Source: G963665495 sp963665495 (GTDB lineage: Bacteria > Desulfobacterota > Desulfovibrionia > Desulfovibrionales > Desulfovibrionaceae). From it: a stretch of 64,000 bases of DNA. This document shows positions 17,258-25,810 of the stretch, in pieces; the stretch's first letter is position 1; each line of letters begins with the position of its first letter. Where the stretch lies: contig OY762289.1 of the NCBI GenBank assembly GCA_963665495.1, forward strand, positions 1,674,001-1,738,000, given 5' to 3'. The notes under the pieces were generated by a model. The model did not search any database. It saw only the letters and a program-made list of their open reading frames with translations, and had not been told where the DNA came from. The position numbers and the translations under genes were made by a program.

Positions 17258-19804
17258 TCACCCCTCAAAAATTGCATACCCCGCCTCTTGCAACTTTTCG
17301 ATATTATTCCGGACCGCCTGGCGGTCCTTTTCTTTTTCCGCTTCGGGCAGGGCGTTCCAGGGGACGAGCTGGGGGCGGGTTTTGGTTGTGTTGTCTCGCT
17401 CCTTGCCCCAGGTCCAGCCGTCCTGGAGGCGGTCTACGACCCAGCGGCCGTGTTCCATTTCCGCCATGATTTCCACCTGGGTGTCCGTGGGCTTGAACTT
17501 CGGGGTGTTCGGACCGCAGGCCGGACGCGCGTTCAGGCCTGCCCAGCGCAGGGCTGTGTCGAAGAAGTCCACCTGGGAGAGGTTGGATTGCTTGAAGGTG
17601 GTGTCCAGCGTGTCCCAGGCCTCCAATTCCTTGCGCGCGTCCAGTACTTTGGGGCGTTCGCCCGCGCAGTAGGCTTCGTGGGCCTGGCGGGCGAGCTGCT
17701 CCCTGGTTTCGGACTGGATCAGTTTGGCCGCGGGGGCGGGTTGGACAAAGACGCGCAGAGTCATGGCGTCGGTGGGCAGGGAGAGCACATTGGTACGTGC
17801 TTGCCAGAACGGATCGTCCAGCAGCTGCCAGGCTTCGCGGCCGCTGTCGGGCAGCAGGCCGACCTGCGCGCCCAGGCAGGCGGCAAGCAGATATTCGATC
17901 CGGGAGATCTGTCCACCGTTGACGCCCACCAGCCGTACGTCGGCCGGGCAAAGGCCCGAGGCCAGGATGTCCATCCAGGCCCGGAGGGGGGCCAGGGGCG
18001 TGAAGCCCTCGCCTGGGGCCAGGCGAATTTCGTAGCTGCCGTGTTTCTCCACAGTATCCGGCAGAGGTTCCGGCAGGTAGCTCAGCAGCCTGCAGGAGGC
18101 GTCCACAACGCCCGAAGCCTTGAGGTCGCCGACAATCTTGCTGATGCCGGACCGGGTGCCGCCGCAGATGAGGGTTCCCGGAAAGTCCCTGAAGGCCTTT
18201 TCAAAGAGCGGACCGTAGGCCGCGAGGCTTTGTTCGATGTTCGCTGCGCAGCCACCGGCAACAATGACCACGGGGCCTTGCAGATCCCCCTGGCAGTCCG
18301 AGTCCGCAGGGGCCAGGCAGGTGCGGCGCTGTTCCGGATCTTCGCAACGCGCGGCTTGCGCCAGGAGCAGAAAATCCCGAAGCCATGGCAGACCGGGCAG
18401 GCCGGGCTGCATGGCTTGCTTGTTTTGGGTGGCTTTTTCCATGGCCTGCAGCACGGCGATGCAACCGTCCGCGCCCTGCAGGGTTTCGCTCATGGTCACG
18501 GCCCGGATGCAGGCTTCCAGCGCGGCGTAGGGCTTGTTGCGCAGCAGCTCGAGCATGGCAATGTCCTGCCAGGTCCAGGGCAGCCCCACTTCCAGCACCG
18601 TCCGCTGGCGGGCGAAGTCCAGGGCCTGCGTAATGGCCGGGTAAAGCAGGGGCAGAAAATCGCAGTTGCGCTCGTGGATGATTTTGCGTTCGATATAGCG
18701 GCGCAGGATTCCCGGTTCGGACGGCTTCAGCTCGTAGGCGCGTCTGGAATATTCCAGGGCCGTTTCCGGTTCGTCCGGATGCGCGTCCGCCAGCAGGTCC
18801 GGAATCAGCGGATCGGGCGGAAGCTCGCCCCGGCGGATCTGTTCGTCGAGTTCCAGGAGCAGGGCGCGCGCTTTGGCGATGTCGCCGGGAGCCTTTGCCT
18901 GCAGCAGGGCCTCGGCCATGTCGCGCCTGGCCTGCGGATCCTCCCGGCTGATGGTGGCCAGCACGTTCCCAGCCCGCGTATGCTCGCCACGGGCCATATG
19001 CAGCCGCGCGATACGCCGGACCAGGTCGTGGTTGTCGTTGTCATACTCGCGTACGAAGTTCAGGCGGTCGATTTCCTGCTGCATTTCCTCCCTGCTCAGG
19101 TAGGCCCCGTAGTGGTGCTTGTAGGCGTCGATTTCCCGCAGCATGGCGGCGAAGCAGTCGTCCGCGTTTTCCAGCAGCGCCGAGATGCGCGAGGCATCGC
19201 GCTTCCATTTGCATTTCAGGGTCTTGAACTGGCTTTTGTAGAGGTTGTCGTGGGCCACGCTGGCCCAGGCGTGCTGCAGGAGCGTCCGGACCTGGATTTC
19301 CGCCTTGTATTTGGGAACCGCAAGGCCGCTGCCTGCTTCGGCGTACGTATCGTAGAGAAAATCCGGGACTTCCTTGATCTTTTTGCAGAACGACAGGTCC
19401 GCATTTTTGTTCAGCGAGACGACAAAATGCACGGAGCGGTAGCCGAATTCCGCGTCCTTGAGCTTCTGGAGCTTGTCTTCGCTGTTCTGTTCGTCAATGA
19501 GGAAATGCTCGCGAATCCAGGCGTTGACCCGGGGGATGGCGTCCGCGCGTTCGACAATGATCCGCCCGCCGCAGAGGTCGGTCATCTGCCGCATGGGGTC
19601 CGTATAGCCCTTGCGCTGGATTTTTTCCGCAAAGCCGGGGATGTCCTTGACGCGGACTTTCACCATGGCATCGATGTCCAGATCCCGTACGGCTTGCTTG
19701 AGCAGATTTTCCAGAATTTCGGAAAAAACTACGTACGTTTTGCGCAGCGAGACAAAGGCGTCGACGTACTGCTTATTGGTGGCGGAATCTTGGGAAGAGG
19801 GCAT
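17258..19804 (-). CDS. RelA/SpoT synthetase - TPR - LSDAT(SLOG) - RyR fusion
   Basis: 848 residues. Residues about 45-200 are a RelA/SpoT-type nucleotide pyrophosphokinase domain: RVKDIPGFAEKIQRKG, DLCGGRII, GYRSVHFVVSL, and AEIQVRTLLQHAW with the catalytic glutamate near 168; all hallmark positions are present. A helical TPR-like middle follows. Residues about 505-690 are a TRPM-type SLOG (LSDAT) domain with VVIVAGGCA, LICGGTRSGI and LVGVNGGQISRIEYLLA. The C-terminus (about 775-845) is a RyR domain, EHGRWVVDRLQDGWTWG. GGAG stands before the ATG. It is the last gene of a five-gene operon. I infer that it makes and/or senses a nucleotide signal. Confidence 0.85.
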   Translation of the reverse strand: MPSSQDSATNKQYVDAFVSLRKTYVVFSEILENLLKQAVRDLDIDAMVKVRVKDIPGFAEKIQRKGYTDPMRQMTDLCGGRIIVERADAIPRVNAWIREHFLIDEQNSEDKLQKLKDAEFGYRSVHFVVSLNKNADLSFCKKIKEVPDFLYDTYAEAGSGLAVPKYKAEIQVRTLLQHAWASVAHDNLYKSQFKTLKCKWKRDASRISALLENADDCFAAMLREIDAYKHHYGAYLSREEMQQEIDRLNFVREYDNDNHDLVRRIARLHMARGEHTRAGNVLATISREDPQARRDMAEALLQAKAPGDIAKARALLLELDEQIRRGELPPDPLIPDLLADAHPDEPETALEYSRRAYELKPSEPGILRRYIERKIIHERNCDFLPLLYPAITQALDFARQRTVLEVGLPWTWQDIAMLELLRNKPYAALEACIRAVTMSETLQGADGCIAVLQAMEKATQNKQAMQPGLPGLPWLRDFLLLAQAARCEDPEQRRTCLAPADSDCQGDLQGPVVIVAGGCAANIEQSLAAYGPLFEKAFRDFPGTLICGGTRSGISKIVGDLKASGVVDASCRLLSYLPEPLPDTVEKHGSYEIRLAPGEGFTPLAPLRAWMDILASGLCPADVRLVGVNGGQISRIEYLLAACLGAQVGLLPDSGREAWQLLDDPFWQARTNVLSLPTDAMTLRVFVQPAPAAKLIQSETREQLARQAHEAYCAGERPKVLDARKELEAWDTLDTTFKQSNLSQVDFFDTALRWAGLNARPACGPNTPKFKPTDTQVEIMAEMEHGRWVVDRLQDGWTWGKERDNTTKTRPQLVPWNALPEAEKEKDRQAVRNNIEKLQEAGYAIFEG

Positions 19805-19836
19805 GTATGCTCCAGTGTTTGATGGCTCAGTGATTT

Positions 19837-20295
19837 TTAGCTGTCGATGCTCACAGTATAAGGCGAAACGTCCGCGTCTGAAAAATGGACCCGCAGCGCC
19901 GCGTCATTCTGAAAGACGATCCGGTGGTTTTCATACGTGTCTTTGGCCACCCAGGCAAAGGCGTCGGACTCGTGGTTGAGGATGAGTTCGCCCCGGACGC
20001 GGCAGCGGAAATAGAAATTGATGCAATGCATGGGGCCGTCGGCGGTGGGCAGGCTGTCCTGGAGCAGCAGAAAGTCCGCGGAAATGAGCTGCAGGCTGGT
20101 TTCTTCCAGGATTTCGCGGGCCAGGGCCTCGGCGATGGTCTGCCTGAGGTCGACCTTGCCGCCCGGCAAACACCAAGCGCCGTTGCCGGAGGTGGTGTTG
20201 GCGCGCCGGAGCAAGAGAACCTTTCCGTGGGCGTCCTCAATGATGGCCCGGACAACAGGGATGGGGCCGGGGGGTGCAACAGGGGGTGTATCCAT
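19837..20295 (-). CDS. Nudix hydrolase
   Basis: 152 residues with a Nudix box GGKVDLRQTIAEALAREILEE. The metal-binding REILEE part is intact, but the first glutamate of the box (GX5E) is replaced by glutamine. The neighbours suggest that it cleaves the nucleotide signal of the operon or a modified nucleotide, and the Q substitution may alter activity. The start lies 9 bases after the preceding stop without its own strong ribosome site, pointing to coupling. A housekeeping role is possible but less likely inside this operon. Confidence 0.85.
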   Translation of the reverse strand: MDTPPVAPPGPIPVVRAIIEDAHGKVLLLRRANTTSGNGAWCLPGGKVDLRQTIAEALAREILEETSLQLISADFLLLQDSLPTADGPMHCINFYFRCRVRGELILNHESDAFAWVAKDTYENHRIVFQNDAALRVHFSDADVSPYTVSIDS

Positions 20296-20304
20296 GGTGG
20301 TTTG

Positions 20305-22023
20305 CTATTTTGTGGGTAATACGGGTTTCAGCTCCCGGTGCAGCATGACCCATTGCGCGTTGTCCGCCAGGGCCTCTCTGCCCAGTTCGCGGATCAGGAG
20401 CTGCAGGCGCGTATAAGGGTAGCGCTCCCGGACCTCGGGGGCAACTGGAGCGTCTGTGGGTACGTCGTTGGCTACGTCGGGGGCCTGGGCTTTTTCCAGA
20501 GCCAGTTGGAATATGGTCCCCATTTTGTCGTATTCCCTGACGTGTTGCTTCAGCCCCAGGCGAAAGGCATAGCTTCCTGTCAGCGCGCCGATGGCGGGGC
20601 ACAGCCCCATCAATAAAAAGAGCCAGTGCATCAGCAGCGAATTGTGGCCGACCAGTCCGCAGGCCTCGGCCAGAAAGCCGAACAAGCCGCAAACAATGCC
20701 GGAGATGAAGCCGACGGTACCGATGCGGTTGAAACGCTGGAGTTTTGCGCGGTCCCGCTGCCGGGCCTTGAAAAAGTACCGGGCCTGATCCCGTATCCAG
20801 CATTCGAGCACGATGTCCGTCCGGGGCTCCTCGCGTCTGGAACCTGTTTCCAGCGCGCGCATGGCCTGGCGAATCCAGCCCAGTTCGCTGCGCTGTTTGC
20901 GCAGATACAGATCCGCGGCAAAATTGCGTACGCCGCCGATGCGGTAGAACAGCTGTACGCGCAGGCCTTCTGCCAGGCCGCGGTATTCCACGAACTGCTT
21001 GTAAATACGTTTGCGCCTGTCCCAAAGGAAGAGGCAGCCGCCCGCCAGCAGCGCCAGATAATAGGCGAAATACAGCCAGATGCTGTGGAACAACTGCGAA
21101 TAGACCGCAAAGGTCAGCAGCATGAACAGGCTGATGCCGTAAATGATCCGCAGGGTTGCGATGGATTTGCGCTGGCAGGCCATGGCCATGGCGTCGGCTA
21201 CGGCGTAGGCCTTGAGAATCCGCTCTTCGGCGACGGTCAGGTCCTGGGAGGAGAGCTGCAGATAGCCTTTTGAAGTCGCAACCGCCGCAGGGTGGTATGC
21301 GATAAAATGCGTGGCCGCTTTATTGAAGCGTTCGAGCTCGGCAAGCTGGTGCGTATGCTGCGGGGCTTGGGGGGCGACTGTTTCCGGCGAAATGACGCGC
21401 CAGGTGCAGGCGTTTTTCAGGGGAACGTTTTTTCTGGGCGTCAACAGGTGGTGGATGGTCACGGCGTCGGGAAAATCCAGGGCCGGCAACGGAGATTCGC
21501 GAAGCCGGTCCGGAACGCCCTGCCGGGCCAGCTCTACGACATGGCTGGTGCCGCCCGGCTGCTGCGTATCGCTGCCGTCCCAGAGCGCGAACAGCACATG
21601 GCAGCGCCGTACGAGATAGGCTCCGACGCGGGTATAGCGTTCGGATTTTTTAGCAAATTTGCCTGCACGTACCGTCACAACATCCGAAGATTGTTCCAAG
21701 ATTTTGCCAAAGCGTTGCTTCAGTTCGGAAGCCGTACGCCCCGGATGCGCCGGTGTTGCAAAATCCTTGCGGAACTCTTCCGGTTCCGCCGCCAGAACGG
21801 CCACAAGCTCGATGCCCAGCTCCAGGGCAGCTTCGGCAAAGAGCATGTCCGCGCCTTCGGCCAGGCCGCTCAGGGCCAGCAAAGGCGTGTTCGGATGGCT
21901 CTGTTGCAGGAGGGCAAGCCGCTGGCGGATGGCCTGGCGCAGCGACTCTTCATTTTCCGGAGCAATGTCGCGGTGTCCTGTGACGGCCACGGCCAGGGGG
22001 AGGGAATAGGGTGAATGTGCCAT
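20305..22023 (-). CDS. SLOG domain protein with four membrane segments (SLATT-like effector)
   Basis: 572 residues. The first 200 form a SLOG-type Rossmannoid domain: VAVTGHRDI near residue 12 and LSGLAEGADMLFAEAA near 50, patterns used for nucleotide binding. Hydrophobic segments lie at about 290-310, 313-331, 433-457 and 463-484, in two hairpins separated by a soluble helical region. This resembles SLATT-type membrane effectors, which are thought to form pores or depolarise the cell on nucleotide sensing. Same strand and tight spacing (25 bases) to the patatin gene. The SLATT assignment is by layout, not by a diagnostic motif. Confidence 0.75.
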   Translation of the reverse strand: MAHSPYSLPLAVAVTGHRDIAPENEESLRQAIRQRLALLQQSHPNTPLLALSGLAEGADMLFAEAALELGIELVAVLAAEPEEFRKDFATPAHPGRTASELKQRFGKILEQSSDVVTVRAGKFAKKSERYTRVGAYLVRRCHVLFALWDGSDTQQPGGTSHVVELARQGVPDRLRESPLPALDFPDAVTIHHLLTPRKNVPLKNACTWRVISPETVAPQAPQHTHQLAELERFNKAATHFIAYHPAAVATSKGYLQLSSQDLTVAEERILKAYAVADAMAMACQRKSIATLRIIYGISLFMLLTFAVYSQLFHSIWLYFAYYLALLAGGCLFLWDRRKRIYKQFVEYRGLAEGLRVQLFYRIGGVRNFAADLYLRKQRSELGWIRQAMRALETGSRREEPRTDIVLECWIRDQARYFFKARQRDRAKLQRFNRIGTVGFISGIVCGLFGFLAEACGLVGHNSLLMHWLFLLMGLCPAIGALTGSYAFRLGLKQHVREYDKMGTIFQLALEKAQAPDVANDVPTDAPVAPEVRERYPYTRLQLLIRELGREALADNAQWVMLHRELKPVLPTK

Positions 22024-22048
22024 TTGCTGTCATTTATAGGGGTTGTCT

Positions 22049-23158
22049 TCATACTATATCAAACTGGCCGGGAAAATGGTCCGGCCGGACCTGTTCTTCC
22101 GCAGCGGCCGCGCCGATGGATTGCAAAAGAGGCACATGGCGGATGGCATCGAGGCGCCGGATGTTTTCAATGCGCAGTCCGTTTTTCAGAAACCCGCGCG
22201 GCCGGCAATAGGCGTCCTCCAGTTCCACGTCGTAGCGGTTGCAGGTCAGAAGTTTGTTTTCCAGGCCCAGATCATCTTCCGGGCTGCCGATTTCCATGTT
22301 GAAATAGTGGGGCGTATGGGTCCGCGACAGCAGCTGGAGCATAAGCTGGTTCTGCCGGCTGACATCTTTGAGCAGGATCTGCGGGATGTCCACGGCCCAG
22401 GTCCACATCTTGGAGTTGCACACCTGGTCCGCGCTGAGCTTTTTGCGCCAGATGCCCGTGCCCACGGAGACCAGGAACAGGCTGTCCGCGCCGGTGGTCC
22501 AGTGAAAGGGAAAGCCCTTGAGCGTGGCCACCAGAAACAGCAGCAGCGACGGATTGTTGGCCGTGCTCACCGCGCCGTCTATGAAGGCCCCGGCTTCGCC
22601 GCCGCCCACGTCGATTTTTTCCGCCTTGTAATAGGTGGGAGCGGCCGTGCTGGCCCGGATGGCCTTGCGGATCAGGATGTTCTTGTTGTCGTCGAAAAAT
22701 GTGCCGTCCGGATGGTTGATCAGCGGCCAGGTGCTGCCCGTATCGGCCCGTTTCGTCACCAGGCACAGGCCTGTTTTGAGGATGTCGCTTTCCAGGGTGT
22801 GGTCGCCGAAGGTCTTTTGCAGCTCGTCTTCCAGGGGCTTGGAGGAATAGCGAGAGCAAAAGGAAAATTTTTTCCTGCGCCCGAAGATTTTATGCGGAAG
22901 CCGCAGATAGGCCCGCTCGATCTCCTCCGCGCTCATGCCTATGGTCACAAGTCCCGCAATGATCGCCCCGGTGCTGGTGCCGCCCACCAGATCAAAATAA
23001 TCGCACAGCCGCAGCTCCGCATTGCCATGGCGCGTACGCAGTTCCTTTTCAATCAGCTTCAGAAACTGCAACGTGATTATGCCCCGAACCCCTCCGCCAT
23101 CCAGAGACAAAATCCTTTTGGGACCGGGGGCGGTTAAACGTTCATGAAGAAGCGACAT
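22049..23158 (-). CDS. Patatin-like phospholipase
   Basis: 369 residues with the complete patatin set: oxyanion loop DGGGVRG (residues 20-26), nucleophile elbow GGTSTGA (Ser near 62) and catalytic DGA (about 194) giving the Ser-Asp dyad. It would hydrolyse membrane phospholipids. AAAGGA is seven bases before the ATG. CapV-type patatins are effectors of nucleotide-triggered defence (CBASS), but no CD-NTase is present here. The RelA/SpoT-SLOG protein of the same operon is the only candidate signal maker. Confidence 0.9.
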   Translation of the reverse strand: MSLLHERLTAPGPKRILSLDGGGVRGIITLQFLKLIEKELRTRHGNAELRLCDYFDLVGGTSTGAIIAGLVTIGMSAEEIERAYLRLPHKIFGRRKKFSFCSRYSSKPLEDELQKTFGDHTLESDILKTGLCLVTKRADTGSTWPLINHPDGTFFDDNKNILIRKAIRASTAAPTYYKAEKIDVGGGEAGAFIDGAVSTANNPSLLLFLVATLKGFPFHWTTGADSLFLVSVGTGIWRKKLSADQVCNSKMWTWAVDIPQILLKDVSRQNQLMLQLLSRTHTPHYFNMEIGSPEDDLGLENKLLTCNRYDVELEDAYCRPRGFLKNGLRIENIRRLDAIRHVPLLQSIGAAAAEEQVRPDHFPGQFDIV

Positions 23159-23203
23159 GGTTTGGTCCTTTTGTCTGGAAAACAGGGCAAGGCTGTGTTG
23201 TGG

Positions 23204-25606
23204 TTAGTTGTTTGGGCTGCAATCGTCCGGGGTGCAGCCGTATTCTTTGAGGATGGCAACGATGTTGTCGTGGCCTTTTTCGATGGCCAGGGAGAGGGCA
23301 GTTTCGTTTTCCTGGTTGATAACATGCGGATCTGCTCCGTGCTCCAGAAGCAGGCGGACGACGCCTTCATGGCCATTGTCCGCAGCGCACATCAGGGCGG
23401 TATCCCCCTCATTACCAGCTTGATCGATTTTTGCGCCCTCTGCCAGGAGTAAGCGGATAATGTCTTCATGGCCTTTTTCTGCGGTGTATATCAGGGCAGA
23501 ATCCCCCTCATTGTCAATTTGATTGATTATTGCGCCTTGTGCAATGAGTAAGCGAACGATGCATTCATGGCCGTGTCTAGAGGCGCTCATCAACGCTGTA
23601 CAGCCCTCTGTATTTGCCTGCCTCACGTCAGACTTTTGTTCAATGAGCAACCGGATAATACCTTCACGACCGCATTGTGCGGCGATTATAAGCGCGGTCC
23701 AACCGTCCGTATTTGCCTGCGTCACGTCCGCGTTATGCGCAATGAGCAACCGAGCGATGTTTTCATGACCGAATTGTGCGGCGTACATCAGCGTCGTTGT
23801 GCCGTACATATCACCTTGCGCCACGTCCGAACCACGCTCGATGAGTAAACTTACAATGTCTTCATGGCCGTGTTGTGCTGCGATCATAAGGGCTGTCAAG
23901 CCGTCCGCAGTCACTTGCGTCAAGTCCGCGTTGTGTTCAAGGAGCAAGCGTACGATATTTACAGGTCCTTTTTGAGCTGCGCACATCAGCGCCGTCCAAC
24001 CTTCGGGATTTGCTTGCGTCACGTCCGCATTGTGCTCAAGAAGCAATCGGACAATCTCTTCATGGCCGTTGAATGCGGCGAACAAAAGCGCTGACCAGCC
24101 GTTTGTTTCGATTTGCGTCACGTCCGCATTGTGCTCAAGAAACAATCGCACAATCTCTTCATGGCCGTTTTGTGCAGCACAGATAAGTGGCGTCGTGCCG
24201 TCCGCATCCGCATGATCCACGTCCGCATTGTGCTCAAGGAGCAGACGGGCAATATTTTCATGGCCATTTTCTGCAGCGAGATTTATCGCTGTCGCGCCGT
24301 TAAAACCTGTCTTCCTCACATCCGCATTGTGCTCGATGAGCAATCGGACGGTATTTTCATTGCCTTTTTGTATGGCGATCATCAAAGGGGTCCAGCCGTC
24401 CGCTTCAGCCTGCACCACGTCCGCGTCATACTCAACTAGCAATCGGGCTATGCCTTCGTGGCCTTCTAGAAGTGCAAGTATCAGCGCGGTTGTTCCGTTT
24501 TCAAGTGCATAGTTCACATCCGCATTGTGCTGAAGAAGCAGGCGGACAATGTTTTCAAAGTCTGAATGAGCGGCGATAAACAAAGGAGTATAACCGTTCA
24601 TTTCTGCCTGGTCCACATCCGCATTATGTTCGAGAAGCAGGCGGACGATCTCTTCATGGCCTTTTACTGCGGCATACACCAGGGCAGTCTTGCCTTTTGT
24701 ATCAGTTTGGTCCATGTCCGCATTGTGTTCAATGAGCAAGCGAACGATTTCTTCATGGCCGTTTTGAGCGGCGAGCATAAGAGCAGTCCAGCCGTCTGTA
24801 TATGTTTGGTTGACGTCCGCTTTGCGCGTGATGAGTAAGCGGACGATGTCTTCATGACCTTTATTGGCGGCAGCCGCTAGAGCAGTCCAGCCATTTGAAT
24901 TTGCTTGCACCACATCAACGTTGTGTTCGATAAGCAGGTGGACGATATTTTCATGGCCGTTTTGTGCGGCGAGCATTAAAGCAGTACTGCCCTCTTTATT
25001 TGCTTGCGCCACATCAGCGTTGTGTTCGATAAGCAGGTGGACGATGTCATTATGGCCGTTTTCTGCGGCGAGCATAAGAGCAGTCCAGCCGTCAGTTTTT
25101 GCTTGATTGACGTCCGCGTTATGCTCAAGGAGTAGACGGACTACATCTTGCTGTCCTTTGTGTGCGGCAAGCATCAGCGCAGTCCAGCCATCTTTATCTG
25201 TTTGGTTGACGTCCGCTTTGTGTTCGATAAGCAGCTGGACCACGTCTTCATGGCCGTTTTGTGCGGCGAGCATAAAAGCCGTCCAGCCGTTCGATTTTGC
25301 TTGCGCCACATCCGCGTTGTGCTCAATAAGCAGACGGACCACGTCTTCATGACCATTTGCGGCGGCAACCATCAGCGCCGTCCAGCCGTCCGTATCCGCT
25401 TGAGCCACGTCCGCGTTGTGCTCAATGAGCAGGTGGACGACGTCTTCATGGCCGTTTTGGGCGGCGAGCATCAGCGCCGTCCAGCCGTCCGATTTTGCTT
25501 GCGCCACGTCCGCGTTGTGCTCAATGAGCAGACGGACCACGTCTTCATGACCATTTGCGGCGGCAACCATCAGCGCCGTCCAGCCGTCCGTATCCGCTTG
25601 AGCCAC
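23204..25606 (-). CDS. Ankyrin-repeat part of the STAND gene (frameshifted continuation)
   Basis: About 24 ankyrin repeats of 33 residues with consensus GWTALMLAAQNGHEDVVRLL and EHNADV. It has no start with a ribosome site. Its first residues repeat the reading lost by the upstream frame at a 2-base insertion (AAAA at 25622-25625 where sister repeats have AA). It is therefore the 3' part of a gene spanning 23204-28401. The array is the likely sensing surface. Confidence 0.8.
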   Translation of the reverse strand: MAQADTDGWTALMVAAANGHEDVVRLLIEHNADVAQAKSDGWTALMLAAQNGHEDVVHLLIEHNADVAQADTDGWTALMVAAANGHEDVVRLLIEHNADVAQAKSNGWTAFMLAAQNGHEDVVQLLIEHKADVNQTDKDGWTALMLAAHKGQQDVVRLLLEHNADVNQAKTDGWTALMLAAENGHNDIVHLLIEHNADVAQANKEGSTALMLAAQNGHENIVHLLIEHNVDVVQANSNGWTALAAAANKGHEDIVRLLITRKADVNQTYTDGWTALMLAAQNGHEEIVRLLIEHNADMDQTDTKGKTALVYAAVKGHEEIVRLLLEHNADVDQAEMNGYTPLFIAAHSDFENIVRLLLQHNADVNYALENGTTALILALLEGHEGIARLLVEYDADVVQAEADGWTPLMIAIQKGNENTVRLLIEHNADVRKTGFNGATAINLAAENGHENIARLLLEHNADVDHADADGTTPLICAAQNGHEEIVRLFLEHNADVTQIETNGWSALLFAAFNGHEEIVRLLLEHNADVTQANPEGWTALMCAAQKGPVNIVRLLLEHNADLTQVTADGLTALMIAAQHGHEDIVSLLIERGSDVAQGDMYGTTTLMYAAQFGHENIARLLIAHNADVTQANTDGWTALIIAAQCGREGIIRLLIEQKSDVRQANTEGCTALMSASRHGHECIVRLLIAQGAIINQIDNEGDSALIYTAEKGHEDIIRLLLAEGAKIDQAGNEGDTALMCAADNGHEGVVRLLLEHGADPHVINQENETALSLAIEKGHDNIVAILKEYGCTPDDCSPNN

Positions 25607-25810
25607 GTCCGCGTTGTGCTCAAAATGAGCAGGTGGACGACGTCTTCATGGCCGTTTTGGGCGGCGAGCATCAGCGCAGTCCCGCCGTCCGTATCCGCTT
25701 GAGCCACGTCCGCGTTGTGCTCAATGAGCAGGTGGACGACGTCTTCATGGCCGTTTTGTGCGGCAAGCATCAGCGCAGTCCAGCCTTCCGAATCTGTATA
25801 GGTAACGTCC
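23210..25810 (-). repeat. 99-bp coding tandem repeats, with a recent 198-bp duplication
   Basis: The ankyrin DNA repeats every 99 bases. Near 25316-25513 and 25514-25711 a double unit of 198 bases is almost identical, showing recent expansion. Identity falls toward the 3' end of the gene (23.2-24.5 kb). Confidence 0.8.

Noticed and set aside
17288..19822. Very long plus-strand open frame opposite the RelA/SpoT gene
   Set aside because: It is the complement of a gene with clear motifs; in GC-rich DNA the antisense frame often lacks stops. The residues have no domain pattern.
22043..23137. Plus-strand open frame opposite the patatin gene
   Set aside because: The patatin catalytic motifs are on the minus strand; this is its shadow.
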